From Bowmanella denitrificans (GTDB lineage: Bacteria; Pseudomonadota; Gammaproteobacteria; Enterobacterales; Alteromonadaceae), in assembly GCF_002887595.1 (NCBI RefSeq), contig NZ_PEBU01000005.1, positions 117,695 to 181,694 on the forward strand: a DNA stretch of 64,000 nt, read 5' to 3'. Numbering within the stretch: position 1 is the first letter of the stretch; every line of letters starts with the position of its first letter. Of the stretch, positions 16,738 through 26,521 are shown piece after piece. A program made the translations under genes and the position numbers. The notes under the pieces were generated by a model, which saw nothing but the letters and a program-made list of their open reading frames with translations, was not told the origin of the DNA and searched no databases.

Positions 16738-16754
16738 AGGGCGCGCAGCGCCCT
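16738..16754 (+). other. Intercistronic hairpin after the first GH92 gene
   Basis: A 7-bp perfect stem AGGGCGC/GCGCCCT with a 3-nt loop lies 5 bp after the GH92 stop and 19 bp before the permease start. The downstream tail is CTTCAA rather than a T-run, so it may stabilise or attenuate the mRNA rather than end it. Confidence 0.5.
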
Positions 16755-16772
16755 CTTCAACGAGAATTGAAT

Positions 16773-18017
16773 ATGGCTGTTATCCAATCAGGTCAGAAGG
16801 CAACAGGGCAAGGGCAAAGCAGCCACTTCGCCTTTGCCGCCATGACCACCCTGTTTTTTATCTGGGGCTTTATCACTGCCCTCAACGATATTTTGATCCC
16901 GCACCTCAAGGAAGTGTTTTCCCTTAACTACACTCAGGCCATGCTGGTGCAGTTTTGCTTCTTTGGCGCGTACTTCATTGTTTCGCCCTTTGCCGGCATG
17001 TTGATCGAAAAAATCGGTTATCGCCGCGGTATTATCAGCGGTCTTTGCACTATTGCGGCGGGCTGTGCGTTATTTTATCCGGCTGCTGAAGTCAAAGTGT
17101 ACGGCGTCTTCCTGCTGGCGCTGTTTGTGCTGGCCGCAGGTATTACGGTTTTGCAGGTCTCGGCTAACCCGTATGTGGCCATTCTGGGGCCGGAAAAAAC
17201 CAGTGCCAGCCGCCTCAATCTGGCGCAGGCGGTGAATTCCCTTGGTCACACCCTGGGGCCACTGTTCGGCACAGTTTTGATTTTCGGTGCTGCTGCCGAG
17301 GCCATCAGTGCCGATGCGGTTAAGCTGCCTTATCTGATTCTAGCCGGGGCCACTGTGTTGGTGGCGTTATTATTCAAAGCCATCAAATTACCGGAAATCC
17401 ACACGGATTTGCACGAACAGGCCAAACCAAGCTGGTCTGAAGTATTGGGCCATCGCCAGTTGATGTTCGGCGTCTTAGCAATCTTCTTATATGTGGGCGC
17501 CGAAGTGGCGATAGGCAGCTTCCTGGTGAATTATTTTGCCGAAGCCCATATTGGCAACCTCAGTGCCAAACAAGCCGGTGCCATGGTCTCCTATTATTGG
17601 GGCGCGGCCATGATTGGCCGTTTTATCGGCGCTATCTTAACCCGCATTATCGCCCCGGTTTATGTATTAGCCGGTAACGCCATGCTGGCCATTGGCCTGA
17701 TTGTTCTGTCCATCAATAGTGCCGGGGAACTGGCCATGTGGTCGATTCTGGCGGTTGGCTTCTTTAATTCCATTATGTTCCCCACCATCTTCTCGCTGGC
17801 CATAGGTGGCCTGGGCCGCCTGACATCCCGTGGTTCAGGCTTGCTGTGCATGGCCATCGTCGGCGGCGCTATTCTGCCCTTGCTGCAAGGCATTGTGGCG
17901 GACCAAAGCTCGGTACAGCTCAGCTTTATCGTACCTATGTGTGCTTATCTGTATATCGGCTGGTACGCCATTAGCGGCTCTAAACAGAACCAGCAACTGC
18001 AAGTGGCAAAGGCGTAA
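16773..18017 (+). CDS. MFS sugar permease, FucP/GluP-like (probable mannose transporter)
   Basis: I choose ATG 16773 (414 aa) because a CGAGAA site lies upstream; a TTG two codons earlier is less likely. The protein has about 12 membrane segments. It carries the block FFIWGFITALNDILIPHLK near residue 30, characteristic of fucose/glucose-galactose/GlcNAc permeases, plus QVSANPYVAILGPEKTSASRLNLAQA and NSLGHTLGPLFG near residues 130-165. It acts in the inner membrane by proton symport. It lies between GH92 and the mannose-catabolic genes, so mannose is the likely substrate; GlcNAc is an alternative. The fructokinase ATG follows 2 bp after its stop. Confidence 0.88.
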   Translation: MAVIQSGQKATGQGQSSHFAFAAMTTLFFIWGFITALNDILIPHLKEVFSLNYTQAMLVQFCFFGAYFIVSPFAGMLIEKIGYRRGIISGLCTIAAGCALFYPAAEVKVYGVFLLALFVLAAGITVLQVSANPYVAILGPEKTSASRLNLAQAVNSLGHTLGPLFGTVLIFGAAAEAISADAVKLPYLILAGATVLVALLFKAIKLPEIHTDLHEQAKPSWSEVLGHRQLMFGVLAIFLYVGAEVAIGSFLVNYFAEAHIGNLSAKQAGAMVSYYWGAAMIGRFIGAILTRIIAPVYVLAGNAMLAIGLIVLSINSAGELAMWSILAVGFFNSIMFPTIFSLAIGGLGRLTSRGSGLLCMAIVGGAILPLLQGIVADQSSVQLSFIVPMCAYLYIGWYAISGSKQNQQLQVAKA

Positions 18018-18019
18018 TC

Positions 18020-19033
18020 ATGAAGAAGATTCTTTGTTTTGGTGAGGCCCTGATTGATTTTCTGCATATTGGCGCAACGCGTCAGGGGCCGCTTACCCTG
18101 CCGGAATTCCGCCAGTATCCGGGCGGCGCACCAGCCAATGCCGCCGTGGCGGTGGCTCGCCTTGGTGGGCAGGCTTTCTTTGCTGGCCAGGTGGGTCAGG
18201 ACCCCTTTGGCGAGTTTCTGGCCGATGCACTGATACAGTACGGTGTCGACACCAGATTTTTGCTCAAGCACCCCCAGGCTAAAACCGCGCTGGCCTTTGT
18301 GATGCTGGATGAAAGTGGCGACCGCAGCTTTTCCTTTCATCGCCATGACACAGCAGATGTGATTCTGGAGAAACACCAGGTGCACAGCGACTGGTTTAGT
18401 GGTGACAGCATTTTGCATTTTTGCAGCAACACCCTGACCACCCGGCATATTGCCGAATGCACCAGCCACATTGTGGACAGCGCCCGTCGTGCCGGTAATC
18501 TGGTGAGTTTTGATGTCAACCTGCGCCATAACTTGTGGGCAAGTGGCGAAGCGGACCGCGTGCTGGTCAACAACCTGGTAACTAAGTCTGATCTGGTCAA
18601 GTTTTCCCGTGATGAACTGGAATATCTTGCAAACGGCAACTGTCAGGACTACATCGCCCACTGCCTGACCGAACAGTGCCAATTGCTGCTGGTAACAGAT
18701 GGCGCCAACCGCATTGATTATTTCACGGCAAACCAGCAGGGCAGTATTCAACCGCCTAAAGTCAAAGCGGTGGATACCACCGCCGGTGGCGATGCGTTTA
18801 TCGGTGGTTTTTTATATGCACTGGGGTGTTTTGACCAGGTCACCGATGTATTCGCCAATGCCTCAGAACTTGAATCCTTATTGCTGTTTGCCACGCACTG
18901 CGGCGCCTATGCCGTAACACAGCCCGGCGCCTTTCCGGCCTTGCCGGATCTGGCTTGTATACAAGCCCGGCTCGCCGAACATGGTCATCCTGCCAGTGCC
19001 TTTAATCCTCTGTTATTCCGGAGTCCGGTATGA
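18020..19033 (+). CDS. PfkB-family fructokinase/mannokinase
   Basis: A 337-residue protein. The N-terminal PfkB block (FGEALIDF, then YPGGAPANAAVAVARLGG at residues 34-51) and the C-terminal signature with the catalytic Asp (DTTAGGDAFIGGFLYALG, residues ~253-270) are both present. It phosphorylates a hexose at C6 in the cytoplasm. Because the next gene, which overlaps it by 4 bp, encodes an epimerase/isomerase, the likely flow is mannose to fructose, then fructose to fructose-6-phosphate by this enzyme. Confidence 0.88.
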   Translation: MKKILCFGEALIDFLHIGATRQGPLTLPEFRQYPGGAPANAAVAVARLGGQAFFAGQVGQDPFGEFLADALIQYGVDTRFLLKHPQAKTALAFVMLDESGDRSFSFHRHDTADVILEKHQVHSDWFSGDSILHFCSNTLTTRHIAECTSHIVDSARRAGNLVSFDVNLRHNLWASGEADRVLVNNLVTKSDLVKFSRDELEYLANGNCQDYIAHCLTEQCQLLLVTDGANRIDYFTANQQGSIQPPKVKAVDTTAGGDAFIGGFLYALGCFDQVTDVFANASELESLLLFATHCGAYAVTQPGAFPALPDLACIQARLAEHGHPASAFNPLLFRSPV

Positions 19034-20217
19034 ATTTCTACTCGCAAGATTTTTTGCTTTCCCATTGCCAGAGCATTCTGGATTTTTACACCGACAAAGT
19101 GGTGGATAGCACCGGTGGCTATCACCAGAACTTTCTCGATAATGGTGAGTTGTTTGACACTCACTTCAAACAGTTAGTCAGCAGCACCCGTATTATTGTT
19201 AACTACGCAACGGCCGGACTGGTGTTTGACCGCCAGGACTATCTGGATATTGCCAAACACGGTCTGGATTACCTGCAAAATGTGCACTGGCAGGCCGACA
19301 GCCAGACCTGGGCCTGGACCCTCAACAACCACCAGCCACTGGATATGACCCAGCAGGCCTATGGCTATGCTTTTGTGCTGCTGGCCTATGCGGCAGCGCG
19401 CAAAGCCAGGTTGATCACCGACGATGCGCCGCTGCTAAAAGTGTATACCTTGCTTGAACAACGTTTCTGGCAGGAAGAATACGGTTTATACGCGGATGAG
19501 ATCAGCCCGGCGGGGGTATTAAGTGCCTATCGCGGCCAGAACGCCAATATGCATATGTGTGAAGCCATGCTGGCGGCTTTTGAAGCCACAGGTCTAAATC
19601 AGTTTCTGCAGCGGGCTAAGTTGCTGGCTCAGAACATTGCCGTACGTCAGGCAGATTTAACGGATGGGCTGGTATGGGAACATTACACCCCTAGTTTTCA
19701 CCCCGATTGGGAATACAACAAAGACGATCCGAAGAACCTGTATCGTCCCTGGGGCTTCCAGCCTGGCCATCAGACCGAATGGACCAAGTTACTTCTGATT
19801 CTGCATCGCCATGCGCCGCAGCAATGGCAACTTGAACGCGCCAAATCCCTGTTTGATCGCGCCTATCAGCAGGCCTGGGATGCACAGGACGGCGGCCTGG
19901 TGTATGGTTTCGACCCGCAGGGTAACTGGTGTGACGACGACAAATACTTCTGGGTGCAGGCCGAGAGCTTTGCCGCAGCCGCGATGCTGCACAAAGCCAC
20001 TGGGCAGCAAGCATACCTTGAGCAGTATGCGGCGCTGTGGCAATACAGCTGGCAGCATATGGTGGATCACCAATACGGTGCCTGGTTCAGAGTACTGAAA
20101 AAAGACAATACCAAGTATTCCAATCAGAAAAGTGCGGCGGGCGCCAAGTGCGATTATCACACTCTGGGCGCCTGTTTTGAGGTGCTGCGTGATATGGGCC
20201 ACCCGGCACTTAACTAA
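19030..20217 (+). CDS. AGE-family mannose isomerase / N-acylglucosamine 2-epimerase-like enzyme
   Basis: A 395-residue (alpha/alpha)6-barrel protein. Family blocks are GGYHQNFLDNGE, TRIIVNYATA, YGYAFVLLAYAAA, ANMHMCEAMLAAFEAT, WGFQPGHQTEWTKLLLILHRH and KYFWVQAESFAAAAML; the conserved His residues serve acid-base catalysis. In this operon mannose-fructose isomerisation fits better than GlcNAc epimerisation, because no ManNAc pathway is visible. Coupled to the kinase gene by an ATGA overlap. Cytoplasmic. Confidence 0.86.
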   Translation: MNFYSQDFLLSHCQSILDFYTDKVVDSTGGYHQNFLDNGELFDTHFKQLVSSTRIIVNYATAGLVFDRQDYLDIAKHGLDYLQNVHWQADSQTWAWTLNNHQPLDMTQQAYGYAFVLLAYAAARKARLITDDAPLLKVYTLLEQRFWQEEYGLYADEISPAGVLSAYRGQNANMHMCEAMLAAFEATGLNQFLQRAKLLAQNIAVRQADLTDGLVWEHYTPSFHPDWEYNKDDPKNLYRPWGFQPGHQTEWTKLLLILHRHAPQQWQLERAKSLFDRAYQQAWDAQDGGLVYGFDPQGNWCDDDKYFWVQAESFAAAAMLHKATGQQAYLEQYAALWQYSWQHMVDHQYGAWFRVLKKDNTKYSNQKSAAGAKCDYHTLGACFEVLRDMGHPALN

Positions 20218-20248
20218 TCCCGTTCGTTCTGACCATCAGAACAAATTC

Positions 20249-20272
20249 AGGCCCGCTAAGACGGGCCTTTGC
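20249..20272 (+). terminator. Terminator-like hairpin after the isomerase gene
   Basis: A 7-bp stem AGGCCCG/CGGGCCT with a 6-nt loop, followed by TTTG. It lies in the 78-bp gap before the second GH92 gene and may partly end the first transcript. Confidence 0.6.
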
Positions 20273-20295
20273 CTGTCATATAGTATGAGGATGTG

Positions 20296-22509
20296 ATGAA
20301 GAAGTTCTTTGCGCTAATGCTGACCACATTGCTGTCAGCCTGCAACCAACAATCCAGTCCACCCGAAAGTCCGGTTGCCAATCAGTTTGATCCGCTGCCC
20401 TATGTGGATCCGTTTATCGGTACCGACGGTAAAGGCAAAACCTTCCCTGGCGCTACCGTCCCGCATGGTATGGTGCAGCTTAGCCCGGACAATGGCCGTA
20501 CCGGCTGGGACTGGATAGCCGGCTATTTTTACCCGGACAATATCATCGCTGGCTTTAGCCATACGCATCTGTCCGGCACCGGCGCCGGCGACTTGTATGA
20601 TATCTCTTTTATGCCCCTGACCCGGCCCTTCAACCTGCTGCCGACCGAAGGTGGACCTAAGCAGGGCACCATAGTCTCGCACTTCAGTCATGACCAGGAA
20701 CAGGCCAGCCCTGGCTATTATCAGGTCAGACTCACAGACTATGATATCAATGTAGAATTGACGGCTGGCGCACGCAGCGGTTTGCAAAGATACACCTTCC
20801 CAGCCAATGCACAACAAGGTGTGGTGCGTCTGGATTTAGGTTACAGCCGCAACTGGGACAAAACCCTGGCCACCCATGTGCAAATACTGGATGCCTACAG
20901 CATTGGCGGCTACCGCAAATCCACCGGCTGGGCCAAAGACCAGCGGGTATATTTCTATACTCGCTTTTCGCAGCCTATTGCCAAACATGTGATTGAGGCC
21001 GATGCCCGCATCCTGACGCAAGCCGAGGCCTTTGCTGAAAACCTGGCACTGGAGCTGGATTTTGACCTTGCTGACGGTAAGGAACTGTTGGTGCACACCG
21101 CCATCAGTTCAGTCAGCATCGACAATGCCAAAGCCAATCTGCAGGCAGAGAAGCATGTGCTGGATTTTGCGCAAACACTGGCGGTGGCTCAGCAGGCTTG
21201 GCGCAAGGAACTGAGTAAAGTCAGAATCAAGGCGTCGGAGGATAATCTGACACAGTTTTATACCGCCATGTATCATGCCTCTTTGGCACCGCGGTTATTT
21301 TCCGACGTGGATGGCCGCTACAAAGGGCCGGATGGCAATATTCATCAGGCAAAAGGCCACCCACGTTATGAGTTTTTCTCCTTATGGGACACCTTCCGTG
21401 CCCTGCACCCCTGGAAAACCCTGATTGACCAAAGCCGCACCCGGGAAATGATGGACAGCATGATGGACCACTACCAGGTGGCCGGACGCTTACCGGTATG
21501 GATTTTCCAGGGCAATGAAACCGATATGATGATGGGCTACCACTCGGTACCGGTGTTGGTGGATGCCTACTTAAAGGGCCTGACCGATATCGACGGCGAA
21601 CTGCTGCTTAAGGCTGCCCTGCAAAGCGCCGAACAACAGGCGTTTGGCCTGGCCAGTTATCAGAAACTCGGCTTTGTGCCCTACCCAGAGCGTAAATGGA
21701 ATGTAGCCCTGACCCTGGAATATGCCTATGACGATTGGGCCATTGCCCGTCTGGCCAAAGCCCTTGGCAAGCAGGATATTTATCAGCGTTTTGCCAGGCG
21801 GGCACAGAACTACCGCCATCATTTTGATGCGCAAAGCGGCTTTATGCGCGCCCTGGACGAGCAGGGACAGTTCCGCGAACCTTTTGATCCCAACGCCTAT
21901 CACCCCGAGGATTATTGCGAGGCCAACGCCTGGCAATATAGCTTCTTTGTGCCCCATGATGTGGCCGGTATGGTGGAGATGATGGGCGGCAAGGCGCAGG
22001 TCAGCGCCAAACTGGATGCCATGTTCAATACAGTGCAAAACCTGGAAGAGTTCCCGGAGTGGATCTCCGGCTACATCGGCCAGTATGTGCACGGCAATGA
22101 GCCCAGTCATCATGTGCCTTACCTCTATCAGTATCTGGGCGAGGCGCATAAAACCCAGAAGCTGGTCAGACAAATTATGCACACGCTGTACACCACCCAG
22201 CCAGACGGCCTGGCCGGTAATGAAGATGCCGGGCAAATGTCAGCCTGGTATCTGTTCAGCGCATTGGGTTTCTACCCGGTTGACCCGGTATCCGGCCAAT
22301 ATGTGCTGGGCAGCCCCGAGGTGGACAGCGCTGAAATCTATCTGGAAAACGGTAACAGCTTTAAGATTCGCACCCTGAATCAGGGGCCGGAGCAGGTGTA
22401 TGTTAAACAGGTCACCCTCAACGGTCAGCCCCTTGAAGGTTATCTGCTGAGTCATCAAGATATTCTGGCTGGCGGTGAGCTGGTCTTTACCCTGAGTGCC
22501 ACACCATGA
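20296..22509 (+). CDS. GH92 alpha-mannosidase, lipoprotein
   Basis: ATG 20296 (737 aa) follows an AGGA site; a GTG one codon earlier is less likely. The lipobox LLSAC gives membrane anchoring. GH92 features are YVDPFIGTDGKGKTFPGATVPHG near the N-terminus, GFSHTHLSGTG, FFSLWDTFRALHPW, GNETDMMMGYHSVPV, HGNEPSHHVPYLYQ with the general acid Glu602, and NEDAGQMSAWYLFSALGFYPV with the catalytic Asp. The GATVPHGMVQLSPD block is typical of the alpha-1,2-mannosidase branch, but linkage cannot be fixed from sequence. Its stop overlaps the next GH92 start by 4 bp. Confidence 0.92.
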   Translation: MKKFFALMLTTLLSACNQQSSPPESPVANQFDPLPYVDPFIGTDGKGKTFPGATVPHGMVQLSPDNGRTGWDWIAGYFYPDNIIAGFSHTHLSGTGAGDLYDISFMPLTRPFNLLPTEGGPKQGTIVSHFSHDQEQASPGYYQVRLTDYDINVELTAGARSGLQRYTFPANAQQGVVRLDLGYSRNWDKTLATHVQILDAYSIGGYRKSTGWAKDQRVYFYTRFSQPIAKHVIEADARILTQAEAFAENLALELDFDLADGKELLVHTAISSVSIDNAKANLQAEKHVLDFAQTLAVAQQAWRKELSKVRIKASEDNLTQFYTAMYHASLAPRLFSDVDGRYKGPDGNIHQAKGHPRYEFFSLWDTFRALHPWKTLIDQSRTREMMDSMMDHYQVAGRLPVWIFQGNETDMMMGYHSVPVLVDAYLKGLTDIDGELLLKAALQSAEQQAFGLASYQKLGFVPYPERKWNVALTLEYAYDDWAIARLAKALGKQDIYQRFARRAQNYRHHFDAQSGFMRALDEQGQFREPFDPNAYHPEDYCEANAWQYSFFVPHDVAGMVEMMGGKAQVSAKLDAMFNTVQNLEEFPEWISGYIGQYVHGNEPSHHVPYLYQYLGEAHKTQKLVRQIMHTLYTTQPDGLAGNEDAGQMSAWYLFSALGFYPVDPVSGQYVLGSPEVDSAEIYLENGNSFKIRTLNQGPEQVYVKQVTLNGQPLEGYLLSHQDILAGGELVFTLSATP

Positions 22510-24728
22510 AAAAACTGATCCTGAGCCTGCTGCTGGTTAGCACAGGCCTCCTGGCCGGCAACAGCCAATATGTAAATCCCTTTATCGGCACGTCCAATTT
22601 TGGCGCCACCCACCCGGGCGCGCAGTATCCCAATGCGCTGGCCTCGGTGTCGCCCTTCAATGTGGCCTATGGTGGCGACTTAAATAAGTTTGAAAAGGAC
22701 GACGCCTGGAATTCCCGGGTGTATATCCATGAAAACCGCTTTCTAACCGGCTTCAGTCATCTGAACTTAAGCGGTGTCGGCTGCCCGGAAGCCGGGGTAA
22801 TGCTGCTGATGCCCACCACCGGCAAGCTGAATCTGGACGCGCGCGAATACGGCAGTACCTATTCCAGGGAGCAGGCCAGCCCTGGCTACTACAGTACATT
22901 GCTGGACAAATATCAGGTTAAGGCCGAACTGACCAGCACCTTACGTACCGGTCTGAGCCGTTTTACCTTCCCCAAAGGAAAGTCGCATGTACTGTTGAAT
23001 CTGGGTCTGGGCCTGACCAATGAAACCGGCGCCAGCCTCAAGATAGTGTCTGACCAGGAAATACAGGGCAGCCGCATGCTTGGCACCTTTTGCTACAACG
23101 CCGAAGATGTACGGCCGGTTTACTTTGTGGCCCGCTTCAGCAAACCCGCCATTGAGCTGGGCGCCTGGAAGAAAATGCCTGCCTACAAGAATGTCGAAGC
23201 AGACTGGATAAGCTACAACGACAGCATTAAGCCCTATGCCAACTATCGCCAGCAACTAAGCGGCGATGACATTGGTGCCTGGTTCAGCTTTGACACTCAG
23301 GATAACGAAGCGGTGGAAGTGCAGCTGGGGATTTCCTTTGTCAGCATCGAAAATGCCCGTGCCAATCTGCAGGCAGAACAACCCGGCTTTGACTTTGCCA
23401 AGGTTCGCCGTCAGGCCGTCGCCGCCTGGGACAAGTTGCTGGACCGGGTGGAAGTACAAGGTGAGCAGGAACAGAAAACCCTGTTTTATACCGCCTTGTA
23501 CCACAGCCTGATTCACCCCAATATCCTGCAGGATGTTAACGGCGATTACCCGTTGATGGGCCAGCAAGGCACCGGCAACAGCAAGCACAACCGCTATACG
23601 GTGTATTCCCTGTGGGATACCAACCGCAATTTGCACCCCCTGCTGAGCCTGCTTTATCCAGAATTACAAAGCGATATGCTACGCTCTGCTGTGGCCATGG
23701 CCGGTGAGAGCGGCTGGCTACCCAAATGGGAGCTCTACGGTATGGAAACTCAGGTGATGGTGGGTGACCCGGCCACGCCGATGATTGCCGACAGCTACCT
23801 GCGCGGCATTCAGGATTTTGATGTTGCCGCAGCCTACCAGGCCATGGTGCGCGCCGCCGAGCAGCGAGACAACAATCTGCTGCGCCCGGAAAATGCCGAT
23901 TATCTGGATTTGGGATATGTGCCGGTGGATGATGAAGGGCCGTATGACGGCAGTGTTTCCACCAGCTTAGAATATTACCTGGCCGACTTTACCCTGGCAC
24001 AACTGGCCGGCGCTTTGGGTAAAACCGCTGACCAGCAAAAGTATCAACGCCGCGCACAACATTACCGCAAGTTGTTTGACCCCAGCACCGGTATGCTGCG
24101 GCCTAAAAATCGTCAGGACCAGTGGCTGACCCCTTATGATCCAGAACTGGGCCGCAATTTTGAACCGGCTCCGGGGTATATTGAAGGCAATGCCTGGAAT
24201 TACCGCTTCTACGTACCCCATGACACACCCGGGCTAATCGAGTTGCTGGGTGGCCAGCACAACTTTTTGCAGGCCCTGGACGCCACCTTCGATACCGGCA
24301 ATTTTGATATGGCCAACGAGCCGGATATCACCTACCCGTTTTTGTATAACTACCTGGACGGGCAAAACTGGCGCACCTCGGCGCGGGTACAACAGTTAAT
24401 CGCTGAGCATTATGGCAATCATCCAGCCGGTCTGCCCGGCAACGATGACACCGGCACTATGTCGGCCTGGCTGGCTTTTGCGATGCTGGGTATTTACCCG
24501 GTCAGTCCTGGTCTGATGGACTATGCCTTGTTTACGCCCAGTTTCGATAAAGTCACCTTGCACCTGAACCCAGACTACTATTCTGGCAAAACCCTGGTAA
24601 TAGAAAACCAGCAAAAGAATAGTAATTCTAATAAAGATGTCAGGATTAAATTCCAGCAGCAAGATATAGAACAACCATTCTTAACCCATCAGACGCTGGT
24701 CAGTGGCGGCCGCTTGGTATTCTATTAA
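22506..24728 (+). CDS. GH92 alpha-mannosidase, secreted/periplasmic
   Basis: A 740-residue protein with a Sec signal (MKKLILSLLLVSTGLLAG) and no lipobox. GH92 blocks: QYVNPFIGTSNFGATHPGAQYPN, GFSHLNLSGVGCPE, YSLWDTNRNLHPLLSLLYPE, METQVMVGDPATPM, and MANEPDITYPFLYN with the general acid Glu605 (the His of HGNEP is replaced by Met-Ala). The base region is NDDTGTMSAWLAFAMLGIYPV. It differs clearly from the other two copies, suggesting another linkage such as alpha-1,3 or alpha-1,6. Translationally coupled to the second GH92 gene. Confidence 0.92.
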   Translation: MKKLILSLLLVSTGLLAGNSQYVNPFIGTSNFGATHPGAQYPNALASVSPFNVAYGGDLNKFEKDDAWNSRVYIHENRFLTGFSHLNLSGVGCPEAGVMLLMPTTGKLNLDAREYGSTYSREQASPGYYSTLLDKYQVKAELTSTLRTGLSRFTFPKGKSHVLLNLGLGLTNETGASLKIVSDQEIQGSRMLGTFCYNAEDVRPVYFVARFSKPAIELGAWKKMPAYKNVEADWISYNDSIKPYANYRQQLSGDDIGAWFSFDTQDNEAVEVQLGISFVSIENARANLQAEQPGFDFAKVRRQAVAAWDKLLDRVEVQGEQEQKTLFYTALYHSLIHPNILQDVNGDYPLMGQQGTGNSKHNRYTVYSLWDTNRNLHPLLSLLYPELQSDMLRSAVAMAGESGWLPKWELYGMETQVMVGDPATPMIADSYLRGIQDFDVAAAYQAMVRAAEQRDNNLLRPENADYLDLGYVPVDDEGPYDGSVSTSLEYYLADFTLAQLAGALGKTADQQKYQRRAQHYRKLFDPSTGMLRPKNRQDQWLTPYDPELGRNFEPAPGYIEGNAWNYRFYVPHDTPGLIELLGGQHNFLQALDATFDTGNFDMANEPDITYPFLYNYLDGQNWRTSARVQQLIAEHYGNHPAGLPGNDDTGTMSAWLAFAMLGIYPVSPGLMDYALFTPSFDKVTLHLNPDYYSGKTLVIENQQKNSNSNKDVRIKFQQQDIEQPFLTHQTLVSGGRLVFY

Positions 24729-24752
24729 CGCCTGAGCAGGCTAAGATGGCAG

Positions 24753-24809
24753 GTCGGGCCAACGCCCGACTGCCGCTTGGATAATTATAGCGTCGCACTA
24801 AAGTGCGAC
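24753..24809. repeat. Pair of REP-like GC-rich hairpins
   Basis: Two compact stems: GTCGGGC/GCCCGAC with a 4-nt loop (24753-24770), and a perfect 8-bp GTCGCACT/AGTGCGAC with a 2-nt loop (24792-24809). Both fit the REP pattern mobilised by RAYT transposases, one of which lies at 63.2 kb. They sit between GH92 and the phosphatase-fold gene and could also act as terminators. Confidence 0.6.
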
Positions 24810-24826
24810 CCACAGGGAGTCTGGAC

Positions 24827-25657
24827 ATGTTTAAACGCATCAGTATTCTGATATTGGTATTGGGTACGGCTTATTGCAGCCTGGCTCAGGCCAAGCCGTT
24901 ATTAGTAGAAAGCTTTAACCTGCGTTATGACAATCCCGCCGACGGCATTCATGCCTGGTCCCATCGCCAGGCACTGGTGATTGAACATATCCGGAATTTA
25001 AGCGCTGATGTAATAGGTATGCAGGAGGTATTGGCCCATCAGTGGCAATGGCTGGGGGCGCAACTGCCGGAATACGGCCAACTGGGCGCCGGTCGTGACG
25101 ATGGCAAGCAAGCCGGTGAGTTTGTCCCCATCTTGTATCGCAAAAGTCGCCTGCAACTAATAAAGAATGGATATTTCTGGTTATCAGAAACCCCTAATCA
25201 ACCTGGTTCCATCGGCTGGGGCGCGCATTTACCCAGAATCACCAGTTGGGCCATTTTTACCGATAAACATAGCCAACGGGATTTTTGCTTTTTCAATACT
25301 CACTTCAGTCATGTCAGTGATGAGGCCCGCCAGCAGGCAGCCAAACTGTTATTGGCACAAATCCCGCTGCGCTGTGATGATCTACCTGTTATCGTCACCG
25401 GTGATTTTAACGCCCAGCCAGGTGATGCGGCTTATCAGCAGCTAAGTAACAGTAAGCCGCTTTTTGATACTGCCTCAGGCCAGACAGCAGAGCCGACCTA
25501 CAATGGCTTTGGCAAAACGGAAAAAGCCGCGCGTATTGATTATATGTTTGCTGATAAGCGCATCACTGCCGCAAAATATCAGACGCACCTTATAGTCAAA
25601 GACGGGGTGTATATATCAGACCATTTCCCCATCTCGGTATCGCTAGATATAAAATAG
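24827..25657 (+). CDS. Secreted endonuclease/exonuclease/phosphatase-fold protein
   Basis: ATG 24827 (276 aa), with AGGGAG upstream, puts the signal peptide (MFKRISILILVLGTAYCSLAQA) at the N-terminus. Family metal-binding and catalytic blocks: ESFNLRYDNP, IGMQEV, FFNTHFSHV, VTGDFNAQPGD and the final SDHFPISV. The fold covers nucleases, sphingomyelinases and phosphodiesterases. Similar proteins occur in bacterial mannan and N-glycan loci. Export and the neighbouring Gln-type GH92 make a glycan phosphodiesterase or phosphatase role attractive, but that is inference. It ends 3 bp from the converging GntR gene. Confidence 0.83.
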   Translation: MFKRISILILVLGTAYCSLAQAKPLLVESFNLRYDNPADGIHAWSHRQALVIEHIRNLSADVIGMQEVLAHQWQWLGAQLPEYGQLGAGRDDGKQAGEFVPILYRKSRLQLIKNGYFWLSETPNQPGSIGWGAHLPRITSWAIFTDKHSQRDFCFFNTHFSHVSDEARQQAAKLLLAQIPLRCDDLPVIVTGDFNAQPGDAAYQQLSNSKPLFDTASGQTAEPTYNGFGKTEKAARIDYMFADKRITAAKYQTHLIVKDGVYISDHFPISVSLDIK

Positions 25658-25660
25658 AGA

Positions 25661-26404
25661 CTAACCCCCAACATCCTGCAACTCAGACACAAACACGTAT
25701 TTATCCCCCCGATAAACGGAACGGGTATATTCCACCACGGAGCCGTCGTTCAGATAAGTCTGGCGCTCAATACGCAACACCTCGCTACCGTCTTTGATAG
25801 TAAGCAGGCCGGCTTCGATGGGTGATGCCAGGGAGGCGCGCAGTTTCTGTGTGCCCTTACTGGGGTGTTTGCCATATTCGCGCAGCGCCTGATACAAAGA
25901 ATCCAACACCACATCTGGCGATGGCAGGGTATTGCCGGGAATAACCGCGTGCTCTATGGCCAGAGGTTCGCCGTCAGACAAACGCAAACGGCTGAAGCGC
26001 ATCACGGGTTCGCCCTCGTTTAAACCTAAATGCTTGGCTTCGTCTTCGGTAGCATTGGCCAGGCTTTTTACCAGCCATACTGAACTTGGCGATTCGCCCC
26101 GGCTTTTCGCATCGGCACTAAAACCGGTTAATCGCTGACCGGACTGCTCACGACTTGGCGCAATAAAAGTACCAGCGCCCTGGCGGCGCACCAGCAAGCC
26201 TTCGTCAATCAACTGCTCAAGAGCTTTACGCACCGTGACACGGGACGTACCGGAAATTTCCATCAACTCACGCTCGGCAGGCAGGGCTTGACCGGATTTC
26301 ACCACGCCGTCGGCAATCAACTGGCGGATATGTGCGGCCAACTGGCGATACAGCGGTGTGGCATCGTCCAGATTAGGCGGCAGTTGTTTAGGAAAAGTAT
26401 GCAT
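25661..26404 (-). CDS. GntR-family regulator, HutC/UTRA type (NagR/YvoA-like)
   Basis: About 247 aa from ATG 26404 (GTG 26407 also possible). The winged-helix domain is at residues ~15-85 ([42 protein letters not shown]). A UTRA effector domain follows ([19 protein letters not shown], the final [27 protein letters not shown]). UTRA regulators of this kind often bind GlcNAc-6-P or GlcN-6-P. It lies downstream of the second TonB receptor gene and probably controls that gene and anmK through TGGTAT-type sites near 29.3 kb. Confidence 0.88.
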   Translation of the reverse strand: MHTFPKQLPPNLDDATPLYRQLAAHIRQLIADGVVKSGQALPAERELMEISGTSRVTVRKALEQLIDEGLLVRRQGAGTFIAPSREQSGQRLTGFSADAKSRGESPSSVWLVKSLANATEDEAKHLGLNEGEPVMRFSRLRLSDGEPLAIEHAVIPGNTLPSPDVVLDSLYQALREYGKHPSKGTQKLRASLASPIEAGLLTIKDGSEVLRIERQTYLNDGSVVEYTRSVYRGDKYVFVSELQDVGG

Positions 26405-26521
26405 CACTGCGGACCTTGTCAGGATAATTGAGCATTAGGACGGGCCCGAAGCTATTGATATTTCAGGCATGAGTTTATAACAGAATATCGGATTTCCCTT
26501 ATCAGTCTACCGTACAAACAA

